A stretch of 64,000 bases of DNA from Thiomicrospira pelophila DSM 1534 (GCF_000711195.1 NZ_JOMR01000001.1:1426001-1490000), one strand, 5' to 3'; counted from the first letter of the stretch, positions 42,680 to 52,977 are shown. Made by a program: numbers and translations. Notes: generated from the letters alone by a model not told the origin.

Positions 42680-43921
42680 TTAATGTGACTTTTTAGCCAG
42701 GTTTGGTAATGGGTCACGGCCATATAAAGCCTGTTGGATTAACCAATTTTTTAAAGGTTTCGCTACATTGGCTAAAGGCAATAAACGTTGGCGTAATTGA
42801 TCTTTCATTCCGTGATCCGATTTAAACAACCAATCAAAGCCTTCCATTGCGCGTTGTACAATCAGGTTATCTCCTTTGCGCCAACGTTCGTAACGACGTA
42901 GCACAGCTTGGTCACCTAAGTACTCGCCCGCTCGCTTGGCCTGCAACAGCACATCTACCAAGGTTGCGGCATCCAACAAGCCCAAATTCACGCCTTGACC
43001 GGCTTGTGGATGAATCGTGTGTGCTGCATCTCCCACCAAGGCTAGATTCGGCTTAACATACTGTTGTGCATGACGACGCGTGAGCGGAAACGCGGCACGT
43101 GTCCAGGTTTGAGTTATTTCGCCTAAACGCCCATCTGAGGCTTTAAACAACTCAGCACGATAATCTTCTTCAGATAAATCCAGCGCCCATTGCATTTTTT
43201 CGACTGGCAGATACCAAGCAATCGAGCTGACATTGTCATCCATTGCCAAATATGCAAACGGGCCATCGGCTTGATAACGTTGCCAACAGGTATCTTGGTG
43301 CGGTGCTTGAGTCCGCACACAACCCACCACAGCACATTGTGCATAATCGTGTTGATCCAACCCAATGCCGGCGAGGCTTCTAACTTGCGAAAAGGCGCCG
43401 TCCGCCCCGATTAATAAGGACGTTTGCATCTCGGCCAAGCCTTCCACTGATAACCAGGCCTGGTGATTATCGAACCGCAGATTTTGCAAACTGTGACCGC
43501 AAAACACCTGCACACCGGCCGGTTCCAACTGCTCCCATAAGGCCGCTTGAATCACTTGGTTTTCGACGACATAACCCAAATTCGGTTCGTTTAACGAGGC
43601 GGCATCAAAACTGATTTCAGCATCCGTAGCGTCCTCCCAAATGCGCATCGCAATAAACGCATGCGCTCGGCGCCGCTCAATGCCTTGCCAAGCATTCAGG
43701 TGGCGCAAAATATTTTCTGACGCGCGTGTTAACGCACTCACTCGTGCTTGATAGGGTTTGTTATCCGACCAGCTCAGATCGGGTTCGTTGCGCTCCAACA
43801 AGGCTACGTTTACACCGCCTTGTGCCAACCCCAGCGCCGTGGCCGCGCCCACCATGCCGCCGCCCACAATCACGACATCAAACTTTAACGGGGCCATTTG
43901 TGCATCGGTGTTTTGAGTCAT
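42680..43921 (-). CDS. ubiI: Ubiquinone-biosynthesis FAD monooxygenase (UbiI/VisC family)
   Basis: 413 residues. FDVVIVGGGMVGAATALGLA (dinucleotide-binding fold), YVVENQVIQAALWEQL, IGADGAFSQVR and LVGDAAHTIHPQAGQGVNLG are the UbiH/UbiF/UbiI family landmarks. The enzyme hydroxylates the ring of a ubiquinone precursor. It follows ubiH with a one-base overlap, as visC follows ubiH in E. coli, which favours the UbiI call over UbiF. A perfect ACCAGGCCTGGT copy lies at 43453-43464. Confidence 0.9.
   Translation of the reverse strand: MTQNTDAQMAPLKFDVVIVGGGMVGAATALGLAQGGVNVALLERNEPDLSWSDNKPYQARVSALTRASENILRHLNAWQGIERRRAHAFIAMRIWEDATDAEISFDAASLNEPNLGYVVENQVIQAALWEQLEPAGVQVFCGHSLQNLRFDNHQAWLSVEGLAEMQTSLLIGADGAFSQVRSLAGIGLDQHDYAQCAVVGCVRTQAPHQDTCWQRYQADGPFAYLAMDDNVSSIAWYLPVEKMQWALDLSEEDYRAELFKASDGRLGEITQTWTRAAFPLTRRHAQQYVKPNLALVGDAAHTIHPQAGQGVNLGLLDAATLVDVLLQAKRAGEYLGDQAVLRRYERWRKGDNLIVQRAMEGFDWLFKSDHGMKDQLRQRLLPLANVAKPLKNWLIQQALYGRDPLPNLAKKSH
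43453..43464. repeat. ACCAGGCCTGGT palindrome copy in ubiI
   Basis: Perfect 12-mer, read as QAW in the coding frame. Confidence 0.85.
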
Positions 43922-45150
43922 TATTTAGCTCCCTGCTTTGCGCCTTGCATCGAAAACCGGGCTAAGCGTCGTTTGAGCTTGGGTAGGGCTTGCAAGGTCA
44001 TCATGGCTAAACCACGCGCATGTCCCACCAAGGGCGACGAGTGTTCAAAAATCCGAATCAGGCTGTCGGTTAAGCCCATCACCTTTTGATGATCGGTTTG
44101 GCGTTGTTGCTCATAATGCGCTAAAAATGATGGCTCGGTTAGATTCACCAGGCCTGGTTGCAAGCCTTGTAAAAAATCATCGACATCGCGCAGCCCCAAG
44201 TTTAAACCTTGCGCGGCGACGGGATGCTGAGTGTGTGATGCATTGCCCATCAGCACCGCATGACCTTTTACCACACCCTTTACATAGGTTTCTTTCAGCG
44301 GGTAGGCGACTCTAGGACTTAGGTTTTGATAGGCGCCAAAACGCTCACCCATTTTTTGACTGAAGGCTTGAAGGAACTCAGCATCCGATAAACTCAGTAG
44401 CGATTGGTAATTGGCATCTGACGCCACATATACCAGCTTGTGCGTCGCCGTATTAAGCGGCAATAACGCCACCGGCCCTTCATTGGTAAAACGTTCAAAT
44501 GCCCAGTTTTGATGCGGTTTTTCAGTGTCGACCTGCGCTAAAATTGCCCAAGCGCCATAGTTTTTCTGCTGTAAGGTTAAGCCCATAGTTTGGCGAACTT
44601 GAGAGTCGGTGCCATCCGCGCCCACCACTAAACGAGCGCGACGTTCAATAACTTGCTCACCCTGCTGCAAACTCACTTCCACGCCGTCGGCCAACTCTTT
44701 AAAACTTAAAATCTTAGCAGGACAATGCAAACGAATCTCCGAGTTGGCTTGAACTTTTTGCCACAACACACGCCCTAAATCGCTGGCGCGAATGCTATAA
44801 CCTAAAGCCGGCACATCTAACTCATCCGAGTGCATCAGGGTCAAGCCCAAATAACCTTGTTGCGACACATGAACATGGTGAATTTCAGTCACATAAGGCT
44901 GTAGATCTGCCCAAACATTCAGGTCTTGTAAAATTAAGCGCGAACCTTCAGATAAAGCCAACACACGCCCATCAAACGAATTGGGCTGACCGGAGTCGGG
45001 TGCAAAAACTTCAATTAAATCTACCTGCGCGCCGCGTTGCGCCATCCCTAATGCCAGCGTTAAGCCCACTGGGCCACCGCCCGCAATCACGAGGTCACAA
45101 TCATATTGCGCGTTAGATGATGCGTTCAAATCCGGTTGGTTTGCATCCAC
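43921..45150 (-). CDS. ubiH: 2-octaprenyl-6-methoxyphenol hydroxylase
   Basis: 409 residues, FAD monooxygenase: CDLVIAGGGPVGLTLALGMA, FDGRVLALSEGSRLIL, VVGADGTDSQVRQTMG, and LMGNASHTQHPVAAQGLNLG, where GNASH replaces the common GDAAH as in UbiH. It acts late in ubiquinone synthesis at the inner membrane complex. It overlaps pepP by 25 nt and ubiI by one, the same ygfB-pepP-ubiH-ubiI order as in enteric bacteria. Confidence 0.93.
   Translation of the reverse strand: MDANQPDLNASSNAQYDCDLVIAGGGPVGLTLALGMAQRGAQVDLIEVFAPDSGQPNSFDGRVLALSEGSRLILQDLNVWADLQPYVTEIHHVHVSQQGYLGLTLMHSDELDVPALGYSIRASDLGRVLWQKVQANSEIRLHCPAKILSFKELADGVEVSLQQGEQVIERRARLVVGADGTDSQVRQTMGLTLQQKNYGAWAILAQVDTEKPHQNWAFERFTNEGPVALLPLNTATHKLVYVASDANYQSLLSLSDAEFLQAFSQKMGERFGAYQNLSPRVAYPLKETYVKGVVKGHAVLMGNASHTQHPVAAQGLNLGLRDVDDFLQGLQPGLVNLTEPSFLAHYEQQRQTDHQKVMGLTDSLIRIFEHSSPLVGHARGLAMMTLQALPKLKRRLARFSMQGAKQGAK
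44147..44158. repeat. ACCAGGCCTGGT palindrome copy in ubiH
   Basis: Perfect 12-mer, read as PGL (CCA GGC CTG), a different frame from the QAW copies. Confidence 0.85.
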
Positions 45151-46469
45151 TGCTCTATCTCCTCCACCGTGCGCGGCAATCGCAGCGCGCCTTGGGTTAA
45201 TATCTCGTGACCGTTTTCGGTAACCAGTACATCATCTTCAATTCGAATGCCGATACCCTGCCATTGCGTTTCAATATCTTTTAAGCCTTTTGGAATATAC
45301 AAGCCAGGCTCCACCGTCACGACCATACCCGGTTCAAAACTACGCCATTCGCCGTTGATTTTATAACGCCCAACATCGTGCACATCCAAACCTAACCAAT
45401 GTCCAGTGCCGTGCATAAAAAAGCGTTTAAACGCTTCTTTTTCTAACAATTCATCTAATTCGCCGTGCAAAATCTCCAGCTCAATTAAACCGATGGTGAT
45501 GACCTCAGCGCTGGCCTGGTGCATTAGATTATAAGGCTGCCCGGGTTGCACCGCGTTGATCGCCGCTTGCTGGGCTTTAAGCACCAGGTTATACAAGTGT
45601 TTTTGTGGTTCGCTAAAACGTCCGTTGATCGGATAGGTATGGCTGATATCGCCCGCATAGCCTTGCCATTCAGCGCCCGCATCCAGCAAAATCAAATCGC
45701 CATCTTGTAATTGAGTTTGATTTTCGGTGTAGTGCAAAATACAGGCGTTTTCGCCCGCCGCCGCAATCGTGTTAAACGCGACACGCGGCGAACCGGCTAG
45801 GCGGAATTCGTGTTCAATCGCACTTTGAATTTGATATTCGTAAGCACCAGGCCTGGTGGCACGCATCGCCGCTAAATGACCGGCGACAGAAATTTGCGCG
45901 GCTTGACGCATAACCTCAATTTCTTGCGGCGACTTAAATAGACGTTGTTCATGCAACACCGTATCTAAATCATTCAAGCTAGTCGGCACCGTCACGCCTT
46001 TACGCACTTGGGTTTTAAGCTCGGATAACCAATCTGCCATGCGGCCACTCCATTCCGCCAAATGGCCAAAACTGAAATAAACCTGCTTGGCATGGGTTAA
46101 GAATTGTGGCGCGATTTCATCCAAATCATCAATCGACCAGGCCTGGTCAATATTTAACTGAGCCGGGGCATCTTCCACACCTAAGCGTTTACCCTGCCAG
46201 GTTTCTTGTTCAGGATCTTTAGGACGACAGAATAACCAGGCCTGGTGGTGGGGTTGTTCATAATCCGTATCGGCTAATACTTCAGTGCGAACCAGTACCA
46301 ACACTGAATCCGGTTCGGTAAAACCGGTGAGATAGATAAAATCACTGTCGGCTCGAAATGGGTATTCCACATCCCGATTACGAATTTGCTCTTCGCCGGA
46401 ATGGATTAAGGCGACACTACCGGCAGGCAATTTTTCGAGCAAATCTTGACGACGTTGAGCAAAGTTCAT
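45126..46469 (-). CDS. pepP: Xaa-Pro aminopeptidase P
   Basis: 447 residues. The N-terminal domain has SDFIYLTGFTEPDSVLVLV and the C-terminal pita-bread domain has LLDAGAEWQGYAGDISHTYP (metal Asp pair), FMHGTGHWLGLDVHDVGRY (metal His) and MVVTVEPGLYIP with IGIRIEDDVLVT (metal Glu pair). It cleaves N-terminal residues before proline using two Mn ions. Three perfect ACCAGGCCTGGT sites fall in this one gene (45846, 46136, 46235). Confidence 0.94.
   Translation of the reverse strand: MNFAQRRQDLLEKLPAGSVALIHSGEEQIRNRDVEYPFRADSDFIYLTGFTEPDSVLVLVRTEVLADTDYEQPHHQAWLFCRPKDPEQETWQGKRLGVEDAPAQLNIDQAWSIDDLDEIAPQFLTHAKQVYFSFGHLAEWSGRMADWLSELKTQVRKGVTVPTSLNDLDTVLHEQRLFKSPQEIEVMRQAAQISVAGHLAAMRATRPGAYEYQIQSAIEHEFRLAGSPRVAFNTIAAAGENACILHYTENQTQLQDGDLILLDAGAEWQGYAGDISHTYPINGRFSEPQKHLYNLVLKAQQAAINAVQPGQPYNLMHQASAEVITIGLIELEILHGELDELLEKEAFKRFFMHGTGHWLGLDVHDVGRYKINGEWRSFEPGMVVTVEPGLYIPKGLKDIETQWQGIGIRIEDDVLVTENGHEILTQGALRLPRTVEEIEQWMQTNRI
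45846..45857. repeat. ACCAGGCCTGGT palindrome copy in pepP (RPG frame)
   Basis: Perfect 12-mer, read as TRPG (ACC AGG CCT GGT), the third reading frame of the motif. Confidence 0.85.
46136..46147. repeat. ACCAGGCCTGGT palindrome copy in pepP
   Basis: Perfect 12-mer, read as QAW. The copy at 46235 is under 100 bases away. Confidence 0.85.
46235..46246. repeat. ACCAGGCCTGGT palindrome copy in pepP
   Basis: Perfect 12-mer, read as QAW in HHQAWLF. Confidence 0.85.
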
Positions 46470-46498
46470 AATCGATTTCCGTGAATAGACGTTGCGGT

Positions 46499-47071
46499 TT
46501 AATGCAAAGTGGGTTTTTTATCTTCGTCTGGAATTGGAATAGGTTGTTGTGGCACCGGATTGAGTTCGTCATACACCATAATCGCCCCCATGCGCACAAA
46601 TTCAACTAATTCAGTTAAATTATCATCGGCTTTGTCATCCGGTTCTTCCGGCACTTCTAACAAGGATATTTCGCCAAAATCATTCAGCAACTCACTCACT
46701 TCGCGCGACAACTCGCCTAAACTGCCTAAGCCCATGCCATATAAGAATCCCTCACACCACTCAGCCAAATGCCTTCCTCGTTGAGCTAAAGGATCATCAT
46801 CAGCTGGCAGTAGCATCTCAAAATCACATTCCGCGCTGTTTAAGCCGGCCAAAGTATCCATATAAAGCTGGTGTAATGCGACCAAAAAAGACTCTTTAAT
46901 CGCCCCCATTCCACCTTCATCAACCAGACGTTTAATCCATTGCGCCTCGGTCATACTGGGTGTGCTAGAAAGCTGCCCCACCAGCATCCCCTGTACAAAT
47001 GAGGCCGACTCTAATTGCGAATAAGGCGCAAACGCGTCCGCGTATTCGTTAAAACTTAACTTTGTGTTCAT
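46499..47071 (-). CDS. ygfB: UPF0149 family protein YgfB
   Basis: 190 residues from the ATG at 47071 (MNTKLSFNEYADAF); a start 36 nt upstream is in frame but less like the family. HLAEWCEGFLYGMGLG (about residues 110-125) and FVRMGAIMVYDEL are the family signatures; the protein is all-helical and acidic. Its role is poorly known; in Pseudomonas YgfB has been linked to regulation of a cell-wall amidase. It heads the operon with pepP, ubiH and ubiI, divergent from zapA. Confidence 0.92.
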   Translation of the reverse strand: MNTKLSFNEYADAFAPYSQLESASFVQGMLVGQLSSTPSMTEAQWIKRLVDEGGMGAIKESFLVALHQLYMDTLAGLNSAECDFEMLLPADDDPLAQRGRHLAEWCEGFLYGMGLGSLGELSREVSELLNDFGEISLLEVPEEPDDKADDNLTELVEFVRMGAIMVYDELNPVPQQPIPIPDEDKKPTLH

Positions 47072-47197
47072 CTGAAACAGTCTTTTGCTACAATAATTAA
47101 GGCGCAATCATATCATAGGCATTTAGCAAAAGCCTATCTGGCCGCGCCAAAACTAGCCCGCGATTTATGACAGCACGACTCTTAAGGAGCCCGCAAA

Positions 47198-47467
47198 ATG
47201 CTACACCTCACACTGATGAACCATCACTTTGAAGTCCCTTGTGAGGATAGCGAACGTGAAGCGCTGGTTGAAGCTGCTACTTTGCTCGAAGATAAGCTAG
47301 ATCAAGTTACGCACTTAAAAGGCGAAAACAAGATTCTAATGGTTGCTCTCAACCTATGTTACGACTATGTACAAATGAAGCGCGATACTATGCAGTATTC
47401 CGACCATTTGGAAAAACAGCTTGAAGGCTTGATGCAAAGCTTAGTCGAAGAGTCTACGACGAACTAA
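47198..47467 (+). CDS. zapA: Cell division protein ZapA
   Basis: 89 residues. The start MLHLTLMNHHFEVPCEDSER is the small N-terminal domain, followed by LVEAATLLEDKLDQV and the long dimerising helix to the end. ZapA binds and bundles FtsZ at the division ring. It is divergent from ygfB, as in E. coli, but instead of 6S RNA the next genes are tamA and tamB; the 6S RNA and fau lie 8 kb away. SD sequence AAGGAG is 8 nt upstream. Confidence 0.92.
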   Translation: MLHLTLMNHHFEVPCEDSEREALVEAATLLEDKLDQVTHLKGENKILMVALNLCYDYVQMKRDTMQYSDHLEKQLEGLMQSLVEESTTN

Positions 47468-47468
47468 C

Positions 47469-49277
47469 ATGTGGCTTTTTCGCCTAACTTTATCCCTTCT
47501 CATTCTTACTAACCGCCGATTACGACGATTCACTCGATTAATTGGGTTGTCAGTTTACTGGGTGAGCTTGACTCTGTGCGCTAGTTCGGTTTCCGCGCAG
47601 CCAAATATTGAAGTGCAAATCAAACACAACGCCTCCAATAAAACCGAGTTATTAAATGAATTGAGTGCCAACTTATCCATTTCGCATCTCAAAAATGACG
47701 CCTATCCGGCTCAGACCAACTTTCTGTTTGAGCGTGGCGAAACCGAGTTGCTGAATACATTAAAAACCCAAGGCTACTATCAAGCTCAAATTCAAAGTGA
47801 ACTTGAGCGCTTAGAAGAAGTGACGCGAGCCAAGTTTGAAATCGACTTGGGTTCCACAGTTAAAATTCGTAAGCTTGATTTGCAGATCCTCGGCCCGGGA
47901 AGTGATTTAAGAATCTGGCAACAATACCGTCAATTTGATCTGCGTTTGAAAGTTGGCCAGGTATTTAAACATCAAGACTACAGAGCCACCTTACGAGATC
48001 TAACCAATTTAGCCTTAGACCAAGGTTATATGGATGCCGATTTTGAGCAGCGCGTATTTCGGGTTTATCCGCACGAAAAAGCGGTCGACATTCAAATTCA
48101 TTTAAATACTGACATGCCCTACCAATTTGGCGAAGTCAACTTTATAGGTAACCAAGCGCTTGATGATGATTTCCTCGCCAAATTTGTTGAGTTTCAGCCA
48201 GGAGAAAGCTACCAGCGTGACGCTCTATCCGATCTGCAAAAAAGCTTAATTGACAGCGGCTATTTTGGTTTGGTGCGAATTGAACCGCAGTTTGCGGACG
48301 AACAAGATGGTGCGATTCCGATTCAAGTCGAGCTGGAAGATAATTTGCGCCATCGCTATAACATGGGTGGTGGTTTTGGCAGTGATACCGGCGCGCGTTT
48401 GTTATTTGGGTTTGAAAATCGGCGAGTTAATCAACAAGGGCACAATTACCAAATTGAAAGCGTGATTGGCGAACGTGCCCAGTCTTTTGACATTAACTAC
48501 CGAATTCCGGGGCAACGCCCAAGCAAACAAAGTTGGAACATCGGCCTGGGTTGGGAAGCCACCCAATCCAGCAACTTGAAACGATACCGTACGGCCTTTA
48601 TGCCCGAATATGTTTATCAAATCGACCGTTTTTGGCGCCTCAACCCGTTTATTTCGCTGGAAACGGAAACCTATCGTTACCAAGAACAACCAGATGAAAC
48701 CAGCCAAACTTTACTATCAGGCGTCAATATCCAAAAGCGCTGGGTCAATGATGAAGCCTACCCGTCTTCAGGCTATCGCTTAGACAGTGGGCTTAGAATC
48801 GCTAGCAAACAGGTTTTATCGGACACGGAGTTTTTGCAGCTCGAACTTGGCGCACGTGGCGTTGTCTCACCGATTGATTTTTGGCGATTCCACGCTCGGG
48901 TTAGAACGGTAATAACCGCCACCAATGCGCCCGAAACACTACCGGCGACCTATCGTTATCTATTGGGTGGTGAAAATTTGCGTGGCTATGGCTTTGAAAC
49001 CATCGGGATTGAAACAGATACAGGCCTGGTGGGTGCAAAAAATATGATGTTAGGCAGCATTGAAACTGACTATCGTTTCTCTAAATACTTAGGGGTGGGC
49101 GCGTTTAGTGATGCTGGCCAAGTATTTGACGATCAACCGAACGAATTCAAAGTCGGCGCAGGCTTAGGCTTACGTGGATTTACGCCGGTTGGTACCGCTA
49201 AACTGGATGTCGCTTGGCCGATCTCAGAAGACCAATCGGATTGGCGATTGCACTTTTCAATTGGGTTGGATTTATGA
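47469..49277 (+). CDS. tamA: Translocation and assembly module TamA (Omp85 family)
   Basis: 602 residues. A signal segment ends near SVSAQPN (about residue 44). Three POTRA-like domains follow (about 45-270; for example YQFGEVNFIGNQALDDDFL). From about 290 the 16-strand barrel includes GGGFGSDTGARLLFGFENRR, YLLGGENLRGYG and GAGLGLRGFTPVGTAKLDVA. TamA sits in the outer membrane and works with TamB in moving proteins or phospholipids between membranes. Its stop overlaps the tamB start (ATGA), and it is 1 nt from zapA. Confidence 0.92.
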   Translation: MWLFRLTLSLLILTNRRLRRFTRLIGLSVYWVSLTLCASSVSAQPNIEVQIKHNASNKTELLNELSANLSISHLKNDAYPAQTNFLFERGETELLNTLKTQGYYQAQIQSELERLEEVTRAKFEIDLGSTVKIRKLDLQILGPGSDLRIWQQYRQFDLRLKVGQVFKHQDYRATLRDLTNLALDQGYMDADFEQRVFRVYPHEKAVDIQIHLNTDMPYQFGEVNFIGNQALDDDFLAKFVEFQPGESYQRDALSDLQKSLIDSGYFGLVRIEPQFADEQDGAIPIQVELEDNLRHRYNMGGGFGSDTGARLLFGFENRRVNQQGHNYQIESVIGERAQSFDINYRIPGQRPSKQSWNIGLGWEATQSSNLKRYRTAFMPEYVYQIDRFWRLNPFISLETETYRYQEQPDETSQTLLSGVNIQKRWVNDEAYPSSGYRLDSGLRIASKQVLSDTEFLQLELGARGVVSPIDFWRFHARVRTVITATNAPETLPATYRYLLGGENLRGYGFETIGIETDTGLVGAKNMMLGSIETDYRFSKYLGVGAFSDAGQVFDDQPNEFKVGAGLGLRGFTPVGTAKLDVAWPISEDQSDWRLHFSIGLDL

Positions 49278-52200
49278 TGAATCGACTAAAAACTCTAAGC
49301 TATGCCTTACTCAAATGGTGCCTAATCAGCTTATTAGGCCTATTGGGGCTGGCTACTTTAACTGTAATGGGCTTATTGAGTTGGTTGATAGTTTCGCCAC
49401 AAGCACCCAATCAAATTTGGCCTTATCTCAACGATCTAACATATGGCCAAGTCCAGGTCGAATCCAGCCAGGGTCGACTGATAAATGGACTGCAAATTCA
49501 AGGCCTGCGCATTCAAACACCACAGGCTAAGGTTCAAGTAGAACAGCTAGAATTTGAATGGCAGCTTTTGGCTTTATTAAAGTCGAAGCTGCATGTTAAT
49601 CGACTAGCGATTAGACAGGCGCAAGTGCAGGTTAGCTCAACTAAACCACCAAAACTTGATACGCCAAACACCGAGCCGTTTGCGTTTGTTGATGCCTTGG
49701 GCTTCGCTCTGCAAGTGGACGAGCTGAGTGTAGATCAAGCATTCCTGCAGTTAGAACAACAACCTAGCCAAAATTTGCCGAATCTTTCGACCGCGCTAGC
49801 ATGGCGTGATCGTCAACTTCAGTTGAGCAAACTAAACATAGATTATGCGCCCCACCAGCTATCGGGTGACGCTTTGATTAACTTTAAAACCGCTCGCGAG
49901 TTTGCGGGTGAAATGAATCTGGCCTTACAAGGGCTGACTGGTTTGGATCAGCTCAATCCAGACAATCCAACTTTAGTTTGGCAGGCGCAATGGCAAGGCT
50001 CATTAGACGATTTAAGTGTGGACTTGAATATCACTCACCCCTATCAGCTTGAATCACACCATCACCTTCAGCGAAATTCGGATCAATTTACCCTCAACTC
50101 GGATTGGTTATCGTTGGATGCGCAACTGACACCGGAATGGAAACTGCATCAATTAAGCGGTCAAAGCCAGCTTCACTATCAACTCGAATCCAACCAACTC
50201 GACAGCCAAGCCAACCTGGGTTTGGCATTCAATGACCTGCCCAGCACAAAACTGACTTGGCAAGCCGAGTTAGATAAAACACAACAACTTCAGTTCGATC
50301 TGCTAGCCCAATCCGAACAGATGGGATCAATTCGACTCAATGGACACACCCTTTTATCGCTCGCCAGCTCAGATATCAAGCTAACGACACAAGATTTCCG
50401 TCTCGACTGGTTACGCCCAAACCTAGACTATCAGCTCAATACGCAATTGCATTATCAATTGCACGATTTGGTTGAGCGCGACAGTCAATTGACTGTAACG
50501 TCCTTCGATTTAACAGGTTTACCCGAGCGACTGCAAATAAGTGGCCAAATCGATAGCCAACTGATTAACGATACCGACTATGCGTTCACGATTCAGAAGC
50601 TCGACTTAACTTATGGCACCCACAGCGGAAGAGTTAACGCTAACGTCAATACGACTTCGGATTTATCCGACATTAAGATCAAGCACGCTCAGGTTCAATT
50701 AGGCGATAACCAAATCCAACTAAATGGCCGCTGGGCTGAAAGCTTTGATTTAACCCTAAGTGCTCAACTCAACCAACTTAACCAACTCGCCAAGGAGTTA
50801 AGTGGTCAAGCCAATTTAACTCTGCAATCAAAAGGACAACGCGACAATCAAAGCGAAACCCTGGCATTCACCCAAGGCTGGGCGGATTTGAAAGTGGATT
50901 TCAACCAACTACGTTTTGAAGATTTTAGGTTGAATCAAGCACAACTCAACGCGCGCGTTCCATTAAACAAGCCGCAGTGGGCGGATCTGGATTTACAATT
51001 AAATCAACTGAATCAATATAGTGCGGAGACAGAAATCAGCACCTTGTTAATTGAGCAACTCAATCTAACACGTCAACCATCCGAAGCCGGTTTAACCACA
51101 GATTTACAATGGCAACATCCGCAACTCATGCTAGAAGCACAATGGTTTGAAACCAACCCGAGCTGGCGTGAGCAAACGCTGCGTTTAAACTGGTTAGAAA
51201 TCAGTAACGAGGCGACGGGTAATTGGCAGTTAAACCAGACAACCGACTTAAACTGGCAAGCCCCAAATCTGGTGCGTTTACCCCAAACCTGCTTGCATTC
51301 AGATCAGGACCCACTCGCACAACTGTGCTTTGAGGTCGATGCGCCCGAGGCTAACTGGCAATTTAATGCCTTACCGATTTTTGATTGGGTTAGGCCTTGG
51401 TTGCCGAATGATTTACAAGTGGATGGCCGCTTAAATGGGCAAGGCCAAATCAACTGGCAAAGCGATATCAGAGCACATCAAACCCTCAGTGTGCTACAAC
51501 TAGATGTGCGACTTATGCAACAAGGTTTTGAGTGGCCGCTGACTGTAACCGATTGGCAAACCGAGTTTAATCTCTCCAATCAACAAGCGGATTTAACCAG
51601 TCATGCGGGCTTAAATGACAGCGGCGGTTTTAGTGCCAAAATCACGTTACGCAACCAGCAGGCCTGGTCACAAGCTGAACTGGATGGCAATTTACGTTTG
51701 CAGCTTAATGAATGGCAAATTGGGGAACGCTTAGCCGAACTGATCACGTTACATAAAACTCAACTAAACTTAGAAACCGCGTTATTTGGGCAGCTTAATG
51801 AAATTGCACACGATACGCGCGCGCGCATGGCAATGGATTTTGATTTACCAATATTAGGCCTGGCGGAGCAATCTATTAACTTACAAGCACAGGTGGCCGA
51901 GCAAGCAATTAACGCGCATGGTCTCTGGCAACAACCGGATAAACGCCAAGCCGAATTAAGCCTTAACTTAACGGGTTTACAAACTGTACCGCGCATAGAG
52001 ATTGAGCTAACCAGTGATTCTATTGAATTGCTTAAAACCAATTTCGCCCATTTGAATACACAAGCCGGAATAGCTTTTAGCCTAACAAACGGTCGGGCTC
52101 GGCTGAGCGGTGGCGTAAAGCTGCATGACAGTTATTTCAATCTGGATTCGATGCCATTACATCAACAAGCACGTCCACACAGTGATGAAATCATCATAAA

Positions 52201-52957
52201 TGAGCAAAACCAGCCTATCGGACAAGATGAGTCTAACCTGACTTTAGACTTAGACTTAACTGTGGGGCTTGGGGAGCAAGTCAAAATTAATCTACTCGAT
52301 GCTCAGGCATACTTGGGCGGTGAATTGCGTTTAGTGCAAACTGAGCAAGACCGAAATATGCGCGCCTTTGGCGAAGTCTTGTTGCGCGAAGGTTATATCA
52401 ACTTGGACCATCGTAATCGAGTTCAAATTGACCGTTCCAGCTTCAACTTTACCGGCGTCATTGCCAACCCAGCTTTAAACGTTAATCTATTTCGTACGGT
52501 AGACCAAACTACCGCACGCCTAAACATTACTGGTAGCACCAGCCAACCCGGTTTTGTGTTCTACTCCACCCCGTCCTTGTCTCAAGCGCGCATTATTAAT
52601 CTGCTGGTATTTGGACGCGCAGGCGACTTGGAAACCGAACCTAATTACGAATCGCAAATTTTGTCGGCCTTCTATAAACTGGGGATTCAAAACAATACAC
52701 CGGTTTTAAACCAACTGACGCGGACATTGGGAATTGAAGATATTTATTTTGACGTGCAAGATCAACAGGTTAGTAGTTTGTTATTAGGCCGAGCCTTAAC
52801 GGATGATTTATATGTGCGTTATGCACGTGATTTATCCGGCCAACAAAATAATGCCGTACAGATTTTCTACCAGCTGACCCCCAACTGGCTACTAAAAAGC
52901 GATAGTCGAGACAGTAGTAGCTCGGTGGACTTAATCTTTCGAAAGGAAACTGAATAA
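49274..52957 (+). CDS. tamB: Translocation and assembly module TamB (AsmA-like)
   Basis: 1227 residues from the ATG at 49274, overlapping the tamA stop. An N-terminal membrane helix (about residues 14-40) anchors it in the inner membrane. A very long beta-rich periplasmic part rich in Gln, Leu and Asn follows. The C-terminal TamB domain holds VKINLLDAQAYLGGELRLVQ, VLLREGYINLDHRN and VDQTTARLNITGSTSQPGF, ending VRYARDLSGQQNNAVQIFYQ. It bridges the periplasm to TamA and is implicated in phospholipid transport. Length is normal for the family. Confidence 0.92.
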   Translation: MMNRLKTLSYALLKWCLISLLGLLGLATLTVMGLLSWLIVSPQAPNQIWPYLNDLTYGQVQVESSQGRLINGLQIQGLRIQTPQAKVQVEQLEFEWQLLALLKSKLHVNRLAIRQAQVQVSSTKPPKLDTPNTEPFAFVDALGFALQVDELSVDQAFLQLEQQPSQNLPNLSTALAWRDRQLQLSKLNIDYAPHQLSGDALINFKTAREFAGEMNLALQGLTGLDQLNPDNPTLVWQAQWQGSLDDLSVDLNITHPYQLESHHHLQRNSDQFTLNSDWLSLDAQLTPEWKLHQLSGQSQLHYQLESNQLDSQANLGLAFNDLPSTKLTWQAELDKTQQLQFDLLAQSEQMGSIRLNGHTLLSLASSDIKLTTQDFRLDWLRPNLDYQLNTQLHYQLHDLVERDSQLTVTSFDLTGLPERLQISGQIDSQLINDTDYAFTIQKLDLTYGTHSGRVNANVNTTSDLSDIKIKHAQVQLGDNQIQLNGRWAESFDLTLSAQLNQLNQLAKELSGQANLTLQSKGQRDNQSETLAFTQGWADLKVDFNQLRFEDFRLNQAQLNARVPLNKPQWADLDLQLNQLNQYSAETEISTLLIEQLNLTRQPSEAGLTTDLQWQHPQLMLEAQWFETNPSWREQTLRLNWLEISNEATGNWQLNQTTDLNWQAPNLVRLPQTCLHSDQDPLAQLCFEVDAPEANWQFNALPIFDWVRPWLPNDLQVDGRLNGQGQINWQSDIRAHQTLSVLQLDVRLMQQGFEWPLTVTDWQTEFNLSNQQADLTSHAGLNDSGGFSAKITLRNQQAWSQAELDGNLRLQLNEWQIGERLAELITLHKTQLNLETALFGQLNEIAHDTRARMAMDFDLPILGLAEQSINLQAQVAEQAINAHGLWQQPDKRQAELSLNLTGLQTVPRIEIELTSDSIELLKTNFAHLNTQAGIAFSLTNGRARLSGGVKLHDSYFNLDSMPLHQQARPHSDEIIINEQNQPIGQDESNLTLDLDLTVGLGEQVKINLLDAQAYLGGELRLVQTEQDRNMRAFGEVLLREGYINLDHRNRVQIDRSSFNFTGVIANPALNVNLFRTVDQTTARLNITGSTSQPGFVFYSTPSLSQARIINLLVFGRAGDLETEPNYESQILSAFYKLGIQNNTPVLNQLTRTLGIEDIYFDVQDQQVSSLLLGRALTDDLYVRYARDLSGQQNNAVQIFYQLTPNWLLKSDSRDSSSSVDLIFRKETE

Positions 52958-52977
52958 GCCCACACGGCTAGGTGCAC